Positions 1 to 8,489 of a stretch of 58,983 nt of DNA are shown here, one piece after another. How positions within the stretch are numbered: position 1 is the stretch's first letter; every line of letters begins with the position of its first letter. The notes beneath the pieces were generated by a model. The model made no database searches and was not told the DNA's origin. It was given only the letters and a program-made list of their open reading frames with translations. Location of the stretch: positions 1 to 58,983 of the forward strand of contig NZ_WNKF01000025.1 of NCBI RefSeq assembly GCF_010119225.1, written 5' to 3'. The position numbers were made by a program, and so were the translations under genes. This DNA is from Cyclobacterium roseum (GTDB lineage: Bacteria > Bacteroidota > Bacteroidia > Cytophagales > Cyclobacteriaceae).

Positions 1-1185
1 CGGCAGTCAGTACCAAGGTTTGCGGACTGATGGTAAAGTCGGCCGCTGTAAAGTCCAGGATATAATTGGCACCGGCATTTACGTCTTCCTGGGTAATTGC
101 ATAAGCACCGACGTTCTCACCGGGCTCCCTGTTCAGGATTCCTGTAAGTAATGATTCGTCGTCTCCGTTCACAAAACCGCTACTGGTAAAGGTAAATACC
201 GGATCGGTTTGGCCGTAAGTTTTGCTTTGTCCGGGATCGGCAGTCAGTACCAAGGTTTGCGGATTGATGGTAAAGTCGGCCGCTGTAAAGTTTAGTGTAT
301 AATTGGCCCCGGCCGTTACGTCTCCCTGGGTGATTGCATAAGTACCGACATTCTCACCCGGCTCCCTGTTCAGGGCCCCGGTGATTAGAGATTCGTCCTC
401 TCCGTTCACAAAACCGCTGCTGGTAAAGGTAAATACCGGATCGGCTTGCCCGTATATTTTGCTATGTCCGGGATCGGCAGTCAGTACCAAGGTTTGCGGA
501 CTGATGGTAAAGTCGGCTGCTGTAAAGTCTAGTGTATAATTGGCGCCAGCCGTTACGTCTCCCTGGGTGATTGCATAAGTGCCGACATTCTCACCCGGCT
601 CCCTGTTCAGGGCCCCGGAAAGTAACGATTCGTCGTCTCCGTTCACAAATCCGCTACTGGTAAAGGTAAACACCGGATCGGTTTGGCCGTAACTTTTGCT
701 TTGTCCGGGATCGGCAGTCAGTACCAAGGTTTGCGGATTGATGGTAAAGTCGGCCGCTGTAAAGTCTAGTGTATAATTGGCACCGGTGCTTACGTCTCCC
801 TGGTTGATTGCATAAGCGCCTACATTCTCACCCGGCTCCCTGTTCAGGGACCCGGTGATTAGAGATTCGTCGTCTCCGTTCACAAAACCGTTGGTGGTAA
901 AGGTAAATACCGGATCGGCTTGCCCGTAGGTTTTACTTTGTCCGGCATCGGTGGTGAGCACCAAGGTTTTTGGATTGATGGTAAAGTCTGCCGCTGTGAA
1001 GTCCAGGGTGTAATTGGCGCTGGCCGTTAGGTCTCCCTGGGTGATTGCATAAGTGCCGACGTTTTCACCCGGCTCCCTTCCCAGTGCTCCTGTAAACAAG
1101 GTCTCGTCCTCTCCATTTACAAAGCCACTGCTGGTAAAGGTAAATGCAGGGTCCAATGTGCCATAGGTTTTGGCGATTCCTTCTG
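1..1185 (-). repeat. Five tandem 237-bp direct repeats encoding MBG domains
   Basis: The landmark CGGCAGTCAGTACCAAGG recurs at 1, 238, 475 and 712, and in altered form at 949, an exact period of 237 bp (79 codons). A sixth, clearly diverged unit starts near 1186. Units 1-4 differ at only a few positions, in DNA as well as protein, so they look recently duplicated or homogenised. The array continues past the left edge, so copy number cannot be counted. It lies wholly within the giant minus-strand gene and keeps its frame. Confidence 0.95.
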
Positions 1186-4100
1186 TAGCCGATACGGTTA
1201 GAGATTTGGGGAAAATGCTGGCAATGCCGGATGGAGCAGCGGTAATAGTTAAGGTATAATTTTCAGCATCTGCGCCACTTAATACCGCTGATACGATCGA
1301 AACTGGTTTGTCCGTGCCACTTTGAGAATCGGCGAATGCCAGCACCAGATCGGACACCATTACTTCATCTCCAGGTTGAGGGCTAAGAAGCTCAAGGTCA
1401 TCGGTAAGAATGACTGCCTGGCTGGTTCCGTCGTAGGTTTTGTTTTCTACCTGGAAAGACCCACCCAATGTCAGTGTTTGTTTTTCTGTGGTAAAGCTTG
1501 CTTGCTGACCGAATGCGGTACCTGCGGCATTAGTCGCAAAAGCCCGTACATAATATGTGGTATTGGGAGCCAGGTTGGAAACGCTGGCAGAAAAGGTGCC
1601 GGGACCGCTGCCCATGTTAACTTTTTGGTCTGTCAGATCCGGGCTTCCGGAAGTATTGAGGACAATCCCGCTTTCGGCCACATCACTAAATTGCTCGTTT
1701 TCCACCTCGCCTCCTAATGTGGCAGCATTGAATAAAATACCAGCAGGATCGGTTGTGCTTACTTGAGGAAGGGTAAAAACAGGACCTATGTACCCGGATT
1801 TTACCGGAGCACCGAAATTGTTTCCATCGGATGGGGTCACTTCAAAACTGATAAAATGCCCCAGGTAGTCGGTAAGAAGGGTTAAATCCTGTCCGCTTTC
1901 ACCTGAAATAGCTGTCTCGTTGCTACCCACGGCATCATCGGCAATCCACCATTGAAAGCTAGTCCCGGATTCTGCGTCGTTTTCGGTATCGGTATAGGTA
2001 TAGGCACCTGTCAAACTTTCACCAACAGCTGTCGTGCCTGAGGCACTTACGCCGGATGCCACCGGAGGAGCATTGGGAGCGTTTACCTGAATAGACAAGG
2101 TACCGTTCGCTGACAGGGATCCGCCGGTACCGGTATTACCCTGATCGTTAATTTCCATTGTGAGTACCGCTTCACCGACAAAACTAGTGGTACTGGTAAA
2201 TTCTAATCCATCCAGCGCATTGTTGATAGCAGTAAGGTCTCCAGAGAACTGCATGGAGCTGTTTCCGGCACCTGTGCCCAGATTAAAGCTTAGCCCGGTG
2301 GTCGTTGCCAGGTCCAGGCTGCCGTTGGTCACGGATAGTTCGACTAGTAGCGCATTGGATCCAGCATCCGGATCGCTAACCGTTATTTCATTACCTCCTG
2401 CGCTACTCCATGTCAACGGTTGATTGGAGAGGACTTCTTGGTTGGAAGGGAGGGATAGTTCCGGAGCATCGTTGACAGCTTCAATGGGCAGTCGAACATT
2501 ATGGGTACCATTTGCCGGGATAGAAAACCCTCCGTTTTCGTCTTCTATAATAATAGAAATAATTCTTTCAGTTTCGGTTCCACCCAGGGTTGGATCCTCT
2601 GAAGTGGAGCGAAAGGCCAGCCCTCTGAGTATGTCGGTGAGGACAGTTGCAGTGGCGGTGCCTGTCAGTTCCAAGGTGTTAACGTCTACCTCTTGAAAAG
2701 TAAAAGGCGAGGGGTCGCCCAGACTCAACTCATCTCCTGAAATTTTCCCTGACCCTTCAAACCGGATGATGGCACGAACAAGTTCGTCTCCATCAGCATC
2801 GCTGACCTCGATGTTCTCCAAAATGAGAAGGTTAGCGGCATTTTCCTCGTAGGTAGGTGCAGTGTAAAGGTCCGGACCTACCTCGGGAATGGTATTAATA
2901 AATTTGTCGACTTGTGCGGTTACCTCCGGACCCTGATTTCCCGATATATCCGTTAAGGCTACAGTCAGTGTTATCAGTCCATTCGGTACACTGCTCAGAT
3001 CGATTCCAGTTACTTGTTGGGTTGTACTTAGGATGGTACCCGAGCCGGTTATAGCTGCGCCTCCTCCCGAACTGTTGAAGGAAAACGTATAAGTACTTTC
3101 CAATTCAGCTCCAGCAAAAGTAAATCCTACCTGATCCTGGTTGGCTTCGTCGATCACATTCTGATCAATGGTTACCGAGTAACCCGAAGGTGCGGAATTA
3201 TCGACACAAAAATCAAAATTATCTAACGCCAGGTACGAAAAGGCACCGCCTGTTTCAAGCACTAATTCATCTACCAGTACAGCTGAGTAGTCTGAAAGGC
3301 CATCTGTCGCAAAATCCAGGGTGAAAAATCCGCCTGTTCCGCCGAAGTCGGAAGGAAAGCCACTCGTTTTTTCAACCGTATAGAGCGTGTTTCCATCCCT
3401 TTTTCCGGTAATGGTAAGCGAACCGTCGTCTGTGGGAGATACCCCGGATGCGAAGGAGGAGAGGTATAGGCCTATTTTACTGACCGCCACCGGAGTTCCG
3501 GAAACCTGAAGGGTGTACGGTCCCGAGCCGGATGATTCCAGGTATTTTGCCGATCCATTGGCACCAAAACCGACCCTATGTTTAACGGCCCAGCTGCCTG
3601 ATAAGCTAAAATCTTTCCCGTTTCCACTGAAGCTGCTGGCTCCGTCGGATTCGTCTTCAAAAGACTCAGAGGAGCAGGACCCTACCAAATGGATTTGTCC
3701 GTTGACATATTCCAGGGGGCTTGTATTTCCCAACGCATCCGCTATGTCCGTTCCTCCTTTTAATTGGAGTTGGAGCGTGCCTTCCCCCGAAATGCCTGTT
3801 ATCTCTGCCTGATAGGTGCTGCCGGAACCGCTAATTTGAGTTATTGTTCCGGTGGCGGTCCCTGTGGTTACCAGCGAAAAATCATCCAAACTTAGGTTAA
3901 ACGCATCTTCGTCAAATACAATAGCATACACAATGGAAGAGGCGGTACTATTGGGGCTGCCATCAAGTAATATTCGCTGTACTGCCGGTGCTGCCGTATC
4001 GGTGTCGGGTACTTCTTCGCAAAAGTTAAAATTGTCAATTAACAATTCCAGAAACCCATCGGCAATGCTGAATTCAACCTCATCTACATTGGCATTTCTA

Positions 4101-5362
4101 AAATTCTGTGGTCCATCCGTAGAAAAGTCAAGGGTAAAAAAACCTCCATTTTGAGTGGTGTTTACTGGAAAACCGGATGTTTTAATGATGGTAAAAATGG
4201 TGTTTCCATTGTTTTTCCCTGTAACCGTGAGTGTTCCGTTTCCTGTCGGATTATCGCCGTTGGATAAATCGGATAAAAACAGATCGACTGTATTCATGGT
4301 GAAAGGTTCGGAAGAGCTGATGGAGAAACTACCTGCAGTGTTATTATTTTTGATGAATCCATCGGAATTACCGGCGCCGAAGCCCAGGCGTTGTTCGGTT
4401 TCCAGACCGGTGCTAAGCGAAAAGGAGAGGCCATTGCTGGAAAAACTGCTGCTTGCATCCGGGCTGTTTTCCATGTTTTCAGTGAAGCAAGCACTTACCA
4501 TGTGCGTGCCTCCGGAGCTGAAAGCCGGAACTCCGCTAGTATTGTCCTCATTGGTGATATCGGTACCGCCTTTTAAATCCAATCGTATCGAGCCCTCACC
4601 GCTGATGGCATCCACGGTAACCTGGTAACTATTGCCCGTACCACTGATGGCCGCTAAACTGGCGGTAGTACCGGCAGTAGTTAGTAGAAAGTCATCCAGG
4701 CTGACGTTTAACGCCGTTTTCGAAAAATTTACAGTGAAAGTGACCGATTCTGCTGTGGTAGCGGGGACTCCATTCAGGCTGATCCCGGTTACTACCGGAG
4801 GATCCTCATCCAGGGGTGAAAAAGGCGGGCCGGTGCTGACATGATCAAGAAAAAAATAAATATCGTCTGCATTAATTCGGATTTCATCCACATCATAAAA
4901 ATCCGGATCATTATCAAATGTCTTCAAGCCATTAGAAGCCGAATTAAAGTCTATTGATTTGGAAGAACCTACTTGGCTTCCTCCTTTAAAAGCGCTAATC
5001 GTACCCGAAGTCGAAGCCCCTACGCCACCCTCCTGAAGAAAAATACTGATAAATTGAAAGGAAGAACCGTCCGACTTGCGTATGGACCACTGTTTGATTC
5101 CGTTTGGAGCGAGATTGGAGTCATTCAAAGCCACACTGCCCAGGAACCCGTCGTTTTCGGTGGCTTTTATTCCGGAGTTGAGAGTCGCATTGGGTTCTTT
5201 GGTAACCGAAAATCGTAAGCCTCCATTGTCATAGGTTTCGCCGAAAGTTCCAAGGTAGTTGGTGATTTCGTTAAAAGTAACCGTAGTGGTTTGGGCCTTT
5301 ACTGGTAGGTAACTTAATAATAGCAGCGCAATGAGGAGAGAATTTTTTAAAAATAGCTTCAT
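1..5362 (-). CDS. Giant secreted multidomain surface protein with tandem MBG repeats (5' part; runs off the left edge)
   Basis: The frame opens at the ATG complementary to 5360-5362 and stays open to base 1, giving 1787 residues with no stop. Residues 1-24 form a signal peptide (MKLFLKNSLL..., cleaved after VKAQ). Roughly 25-720 hold repeated modules: a lectin-like fold (FGAGNSDGFIKNN; TITGKRDGNTLYTV) alternating with bacterial Ig-like domains (AISGTGNSYQVTV). About 800-1080 are cadherin-like (VSDADGDELVRAIIRFEG), about 1100-1190 Ig-like, about 1200-1295 FN3-like (NLAPNTTYYVRAFATN), and about 1296-1380 a YDG-type domain (KTYDGTSQAV). From about 1385 onward there are MBG-type domains of 79 residues (KTYGQTDPVFTFT). 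This architecture is typical of secreted Bacteroidota adhesins or surface-layer proteins. A C-terminal sorting domain would lie outside the window, so the export route and total length are unknown. No enzymatic domain is visible. The gene starts only 27 bp beyond the terminator of the upstream mdpB-like gene. Confidence 0.88.
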   Translation of the reverse strand, partial: MKLFLKNSLLIALLLLSYLPVKAQTTTVTFNEITNYLGTFGETYDNGGLRFSVTKEPNATLNSGIKATENDGFLGSVALNDSNLAPNGIKQWSIRKSDGSSFQFISIFLQEGGVGASTSGTISAFKGGSQVGSSKSIDFNSASNGLKTFDNDPDFYDVDEIRINADDIYFFLDHVSTGPPFSPLDEDPPVVTGISLNGVPATTAESVTFTVNFSKTALNVSLDDFLLTTAGTTASLAAISGTGNSYQVTVDAISGEGSIRLDLKGGTDITNEDNTSGVPAFSSGGTHMVSACFTENMENSPDASSSFSSNGLSFSLSTGLETEQRLGFGAGNSDGFIKNNNTAGSFSISSSEPFTMNTVDLFLSDLSNGDNPTGNGTLTVTGKNNGNTIFTIIKTSGFPVNTTQNGGFFTLDFSTDGPQNFRNANVDEVEFSIADGFLELLIDNFNFCEEVPDTDTAAPAVQRILLDGSPNSTASSIVYAIVFDEDAFNLSLDDFSLVTTGTATGTITQISGSGSTYQAEITGISGEGTLQLQLKGGTDIADALGNTSPLEYVNGQIHLVGSCSSESFEDESDGASSFSGNGKDFSLSGSWAVKHRVGFGANGSAKYLESSGSGPYTLQVSGTPVAVSKIGLYLSSFASGVSPTDDGSLTITGKRDGNTLYTVEKTSGFPSDFGGTGGFFTLDFATDGLSDYSAVLVDELVLETGGAFSYLALDNFDFCVDNSAPSGYSVTIDQNVIDEANQDQVGFTFAGAELESTYTFSFNSSGGGAAITGSGTILSTTQQVTGIDLSSVPNGLITLTVALTDISGNQGPEVTAQVDKFINTIPEVGPDLYTAPTYEENAANLLILENIEVSDADGDELVRAIIRFEGSGKISGDELSLGDPSPFTFQEVDVNTLELTGTATATVLTDILRGLAFRSTSEDPTLGGTETERIISIIIEDENGGFSIPANGTHNVRLPIEAVNDAPELSLPSNQEVLSNQPLTWSSAGGNEITVSDPDAGSNALLVELSVTNGSLDLATTTGLSFNLGTGAGNSSMQFSGDLTAINNALDGLEFTSTTSFVGEAVLTMEINDQGNTGTGGSLSANGTLSIQVNAPNAPPVASGVSASGTTAVGESLTGAYTYTDTENDAESGTSFQWWIADDAVGSNETAISGESGQDLTLLTDYLGHFISFEVTPSDGNNFGAPVKSGYIGPVFTLPQVSTTDPAGILFNAATLGGEVENEQFSDVAESGIVLNTSGSPDLTDQKVNMGSGPGTFSASVSNLAPNTTYYVRAFATNAAGTAFGQQASFTTEKQTLTLGGSFQVENKTYDGTSQAVILTDDLELLSPQPGDEVMVSDLVLAFADSQSGTDKPVSIVSAVLSGADAENYTLTITAAPSGIASIFPKSLTVSATEGIAKTYGTLDPAFTFTSSGFVNGEDETLFTGALGREPGENVGTYAITQGDLTASANYTLDFTAADFTINPKTLVLTTDAGQSKTYGQADPVFTFTTNGFVNGDDESLITGSLNREPGENVGAYAINQGDVSTGANYTLDFTAADFTINPQTLVLTADPGQSKSYGQTDPVFTFTSSGFVNGDDESLLSGALNREPGENVGTYAITQGDVTAGANYTLDFTAADFTISPQTLVLTADPGHSKIYGQADPVFTFTSSGFVNGEDESLITGALNREPGENVGTYAITQGDVTAGANYTLNFTAADFTINPQTLVLTADPGQSKTYGQTDPVFTFTSSGFVNGDDESLLTGILNREPGENVGAYAITQEDVNAGANYILDFTAADFTISPQTLVLTA

Positions 5363-5388
5363 TACAACAAAAGTTAGGAATCAAAATA

Positions 5389-5424
5389 AAAGGATACCCC
5401 GAGACCATGATCGGGGAATCCTTT
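5389..5424 (-). terminator. Rho-independent terminator of the tail-collar gene
   Basis: An inverted repeat with 14-bp arms (5389-5402 and 5411-5424), one internal A/A mismatch and an 8-nt loop. On the minus strand it is followed by a T-rich TTTTATTTTG. It lies 11 bp past the stop of the collar-domain gene and 27 bp before the start of the giant repeat protein, so the two genes are probably not simply cotranscribed. Confidence 0.8.
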
Positions 5425-5434
5425 CCGGAATAGT

Positions 5435-5977
5435 TTAGCTTCGTGAGGGATAAATTCCCTCTGTACAGATAATGAAATTCATTCCGGAAAAAGGAGGCGT
5501 TTGGTCAAATGCCTGACTCTGCCCGGCTACTCCAATGGCTTGAGCATTCATGGTGGTGTTAGCCGCACCATCGTAGGCGTTTACCGCCACAGGGGGATTT
5601 GAACGATCAACTTGTACCTGGCTTAAGGCTGGAAAGGCATTTTGCGGGTTATTGGTATTTCCCGCTGCAGTGTTGGCCGAAAGGGTATGGTTGTGAGCAG
5701 GCAAATTGGCAACCGTTAGCGTGGTGGTTTCCTGGCCACCTTTTTCACCCAGTTGCCTGTTAGAAAGGCCCGGTCCCTGACCGGGTCCCATAGGTACCCT
5801 ACTCCTGAAATCCGGCAAGGCAAAAGTAGTTCGGCCATCTCCCCCGTAAGTAGTTCCTAAAATCGAAAAGAGCGCCTGGTTTTGGCTGATGGCTAATACT
5901 TGTCCGTTGCAAAGGGCATAACCTCTGGGGGCGAAATTGCCGGCGAACATCTTAATAGTGCCCATTAGTTCTTCCAT
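5435..5977 (-). CDS. Phage tail collar-domain protein (MdpB / microcystin-dependent protein family)
   Basis: A 180-residue protein with no signal peptide. It carries the hallmark collar motifs: GYALCNGQ at residues 19-26, then LFSILGTTYGGDGRTTFALPD-like text at about 36-56, and NLPAHNHT at 91-98. The C-terminus holds TPPFSGMNFIICTEGIYPSR, the usual family ending. Members are related to short tail fibre/collar tips of phages and contractile injection systems. In Bacteroidota such genes are often free-standing, two or three in a row, with unproven function. Here it is single, with no other tail, sheath or baseplate gene in the window, so a link to an injection system is not supported. It sits just upstream of the giant surface protein on the same strand but is separated from it by a terminator. 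Confidence 0.9.
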   Translation of the reverse strand: MEELMGTIKMFAGNFAPRGYALCNGQVLAISQNQALFSILGTTYGGDGRTTFALPDFRSRVPMGPGQGPGLSNRQLGEKGGQETTTLTVANLPAHNHTLSANTAAGNTNNPQNAFPALSQVQVDRSNPPVAVNAYDGAANTTMNAQAIGVAGQSQAFDQTPPFSGMNFIICTEGIYPSRS

Positions 5978-6531
5978 AATAAAATTTTAACTTTTGGTTT
6001 ATGATTAATATGAAATTAAAGGTAAATTAAAAAAACAAAAAAAATAACTGTTTAATGGGTAATATTTCAGTAGGTTATATTTATATATAAAAAAAGGTTT
6101 TTTAAATTAATTAAAATGCTAAATATGTCGAAAAATTTTTTAAAAAGAATAATAATATTTTGAAATCAAACAAAATAGAACGTATATATGGTCATGTAAC
6201 GATTTTTAAGAATATTAAGTAATAGTGGTTTTTTGCGTAGAGTAATATCCGTGACACCATACTTTTTGGCTGACCGGGAAGCAGCGTTCAATTTCCAATC
6301 ACCTTTTTCCAGCCTTTGCAATTTAAAAATCGAAGCTAAAAGACCTATACCCAATAATGTGATTCAGAGAGCTGAGGATTCCGATAGCCTATTACAGTTT
6401 CCTGTCACGATGGTAACTACCCAGGAATAGGGCACCAAAAGCTCGAGGGAACCCTATTGATGAGAGGCACTCAACCGGATCCGCTTTGCCGCTCTTTTTT
6501 GTTTGCCTTAAAAAATCCACCTTCGAAGTTC
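5978..6531 (-). other. Intergenic region, 554 bp, AT-rich, no clear gene
   Basis: The part nearest the collar gene (about 6000-6190) is very A/T-rich and probably holds its promoter and untranslated leader. A minus frame at 6166-6354 is open for 62 codons. Its middle (LNAASRSAKKYGVTDITLRK) faintly resembles a Psq-type helix-turn-helix, but it lacks family context and I do not call it a gene. The rest, up to the SDR stop, shows nothing recognisable. Confidence 0.4.
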
Positions 6532-7314
6532 TTATTTTGCCGTCCACCCACCATCAACGGTCAACATGGATCCGGTCATATAGCTTGAAGCCTCACTTGC
6601 CAGAAATAGCGCAGCGCCCTGGATTTCTTTCAATTCACCCCACCTTCCAAAGGCAGTGGCACCGATGATAAAGTCCCGGGTGGCAGGATCGTCTGCAACC
6701 GGAATATTCATTTCCGTCAAAAATGGGCCGGGGCAAATGGCATTTACATTGATGGAAAAAGGCGCCAGCTCAATTGCCAATGCCCGGGTCATTTGTACTA
6801 CCGCTCCTTTGCTGGAGGTGTAGGGGGTACGGTCTGCCAGTCCCACCAATCCAAGTGTACTTGCCAGATTGATGATTTTTCCTGCTTTTTGCGCTTTCAT
6901 ATGGGGGACAACTGCCTTGTTGCACAACCAGGTGCCGGTCACATTGACGGCCATTACCTGATTGAACGCCTCCAGGCTAAGTGCTTCTATTCCTCCCCTG
7001 ATATTAATTCCTGCACTATTGATCAGAATGTCGATTCTGCCAAATTTATCCAGTGCATAAGCGGTCATTTCCTTTGTCTGTTCTTCCTGCGTGATGTCGG
7101 CAACGAACGAAAGGCCATTGACTCCAAACGCTTCGGAAATGGCAGCCGCACCTTTTTCTCCGTCTTCCTGGTTTCGGTTAACCAGCAATACATCGGCTCC
7201 TGAGGATGCCAGACCTGCTGCCATGGCCAGTCCCAGGCCTTTGGAACCGCCGGTGATGATGGCTTTTTTGTTAGTTAAATTAAAAAGTTCGATTCCAGGG
7301 AGGGTCTTCTTCAT
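6532..7314 (-). CDS. SDR-family NAD(P)-dependent oxidoreductase (gluconate 5-dehydrogenase-like)
   Basis: 260 residues, the usual length of a classical short-chain dehydrogenase. Visible motifs: the cofactor loop TGGSKGLG at 21-28, an acidic D73 region (VADIT), NSAG at 99-102, catalytic S152, and YTSSK with Y165 and K169. PGP follows at 195-197, and the C-terminus ends in a DGGWTAK-type tail (SYMTGSMLTVDGG). This matches the gluconate 5-dehydrogenase / 2-deoxy-D-gluconate 3-dehydrogenase branch, which reduces or oxidises sugar-acid ketones in the cytoplasm. The exact substrate cannot be read from sequence. It lies 59 bp downstream of another SDR-fold gene on the same strand and may be cotranscribed with it. 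Confidence 0.88.
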   Translation of the reverse strand: MKKTLPGIELFNLTNKKAIITGGSKGLGLAMAAGLASSGADVLLVNRNQEDGEKGAAAISEAFGVNGLSFVADITQEEQTKEMTAYALDKFGRIDILINSAGINIRGGIEALSLEAFNQVMAVNVTGTWLCNKAVVPHMKAQKAGKIINLASTLGLVGLADRTPYTSSKGAVVQMTRALAIELAPFSINVNAICPGPFLTEMNIPVADDPATRDFIIGATAFGRWGELKEIQGAALFLASEASSYMTGSMLTVDGGWTAK

Positions 7315-7373
7315 GGTAGTTGTAGGTTATAGTATTGCCGGTAACCCTAAAGGTAACAAAACAAATCTTCCTT

Positions 7374-8291
7374 TCAATGGTCAATGCAGGCTTGTAATCC
7401 TTCTTCTATAGGAGTGGCTGTTAATCCATAGGCAGCTTCAATTTTGGAACTGTCGAAACAATAATCTTCCTCCAGTTGATACCTCAATTCTTTTATTTCC
7501 TGCATCAGGGGCATAAAAACGGCCAGGACGGAAACAACCCAGCCAGGCAAAACCTGTACGGTATCCTTTCTACCTAATTTAGAAGCCAGAATGGTGGCGA
7601 TTTCCTGTGCAGAGGGGTAGGATTTGGAGGTAGGGAGGTGCCATACCTGATTCCAGGAGTCCTCCTGTTGCGCTAAAAAAGCCGTAGCATAGGCGGCATC
7701 TGGAATATAGGTAAAGGAATGTTTTTTGTTTTTATGATACATCCATTGGGCTGATTTACCTGCGATCATTCGGTTGATAATGGTTTCATGCACCATACTT
7801 TGCTGAGCGCCCGGGCCGTAAAAATCTGCAGCCCTGACAATCATAGCGGTCAATTGACCCTGGTCAATTTCATTCATAAGCAGTTGCGCGATTTGGGCCC
7901 GTACCTTTCCTTTCCGACTTTCCGGACGGATAGGGCTATCTTCCCGCAGCAACCCGATCGCTTTCGGATCGTAGGCATACATGTTGTCAAAGAAAACCAA
8001 CCTTGCTGCATGGGTTTTGCAAGCGGCGATTACATTTTTCATAATTACCGGCCAATCCCTTTCCCAGACGGCAGCCCGGTAAGTAATGCCTGCTACCAGG
8101 TAGCAGATGTCGGATCCTTTTACCGCCTCATTTACCTGGGAGGCCTTCAGTAGGTCCGCTTTGACCAGTTCCTCCTTCCCTAGTCGCCCTTTCGGATTTC
8201 GGCTCACCAACCGTACGTTATGATCAGAAAGCTTTTCGGCCAGACCGTTTCCAATGTTTCCTCCGGCACCCAAAATGGTTTGTGTTTGCAT
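7374..8291 (-). CDS. NAD-dependent epimerase/dehydratase family protein (extended/atypical SDR)
   Basis: I start at the ATG giving MQTQTILGAGG (8291), because the upstream extension to 8324 (MADYLYLKKII) is not conserved-looking and the Rossmann strand begins right after this Met. That leaves 305 residues. GAGGNIG at 8-14 is the GxxGxxG nucleotide loop. VSRNP follows the second strand, and DLL and VAGITY lie where the third and fourth strands are expected. The usual YxxxK is not obvious; a KGKVRAQIA stretch lies where the helix would be, so catalysis may be atypical. The C-terminal half (PTSKSYPSAQEIATILASKLG) resembles NAD(P)-binding nucleoside-sugar epimerase relatives. Substrate unknown. 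It is divergent from the DUF1080 gene, across 198 bp. Confidence 0.8.
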   Translation of the reverse strand: MQTQTILGAGGNIGNGLAEKLSDHNVRLVSRNPKGRLGKEELVKADLLKASQVNEAVKGSDICYLVAGITYRAAVWERDWPVIMKNVIAACKTHAARLVFFDNMYAYDPKAIGLLREDSPIRPESRKGKVRAQIAQLLMNEIDQGQLTAMIVRAADFYGPGAQQSMVHETIINRMIAGKSAQWMYHKNKKHSFTYIPDAAYATAFLAQQEDSWNQVWHLPTSKSYPSAQEIATILASKLGRKDTVQVLPGWVVSVLAVFMPLMQEIKELRYQLEEDYCFDSSKIEAAYGLTATPIEEGLQACIDH

Positions 8292-8489
8292 GATGATTTT
8301 TTTCAAGTAAAGATAATCAGCCAAAAAACGGGTTATGAAATTAATTTAAACAAATTCATGGAACAATAACAGGCATGCGCTAGAATTAATGGGGTTTTTT
8401 CAAATTATGTTTTTTCGCTACTTTTTTAATTTAAAAAAGCTATTTTTGCCAGCTAAGATTTTGTCTCATTGAATTAATAATGCTACCCC

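Noticed and set aside
1-1185. Regularly spaced direct repeats resembling a CRISPR array
   Set aside because: The repeat unit is 237 bp, has no unique spacers between short repeats, and is an in-frame part of a protein gene (MBG domains).
5435-5977. Part of a phage tail or contractile injection system
   Set aside because: Only one collar-domain gene is present; no sheath, tube, baseplate or spike gene accompanies it.
6166-6354. Small DNA-binding protein or transposase relic on the minus strand
   Set aside because: The helix-turn-helix-like string is short and weak, with no conserved partner, and the frame could be chance in AT-rich DNA.
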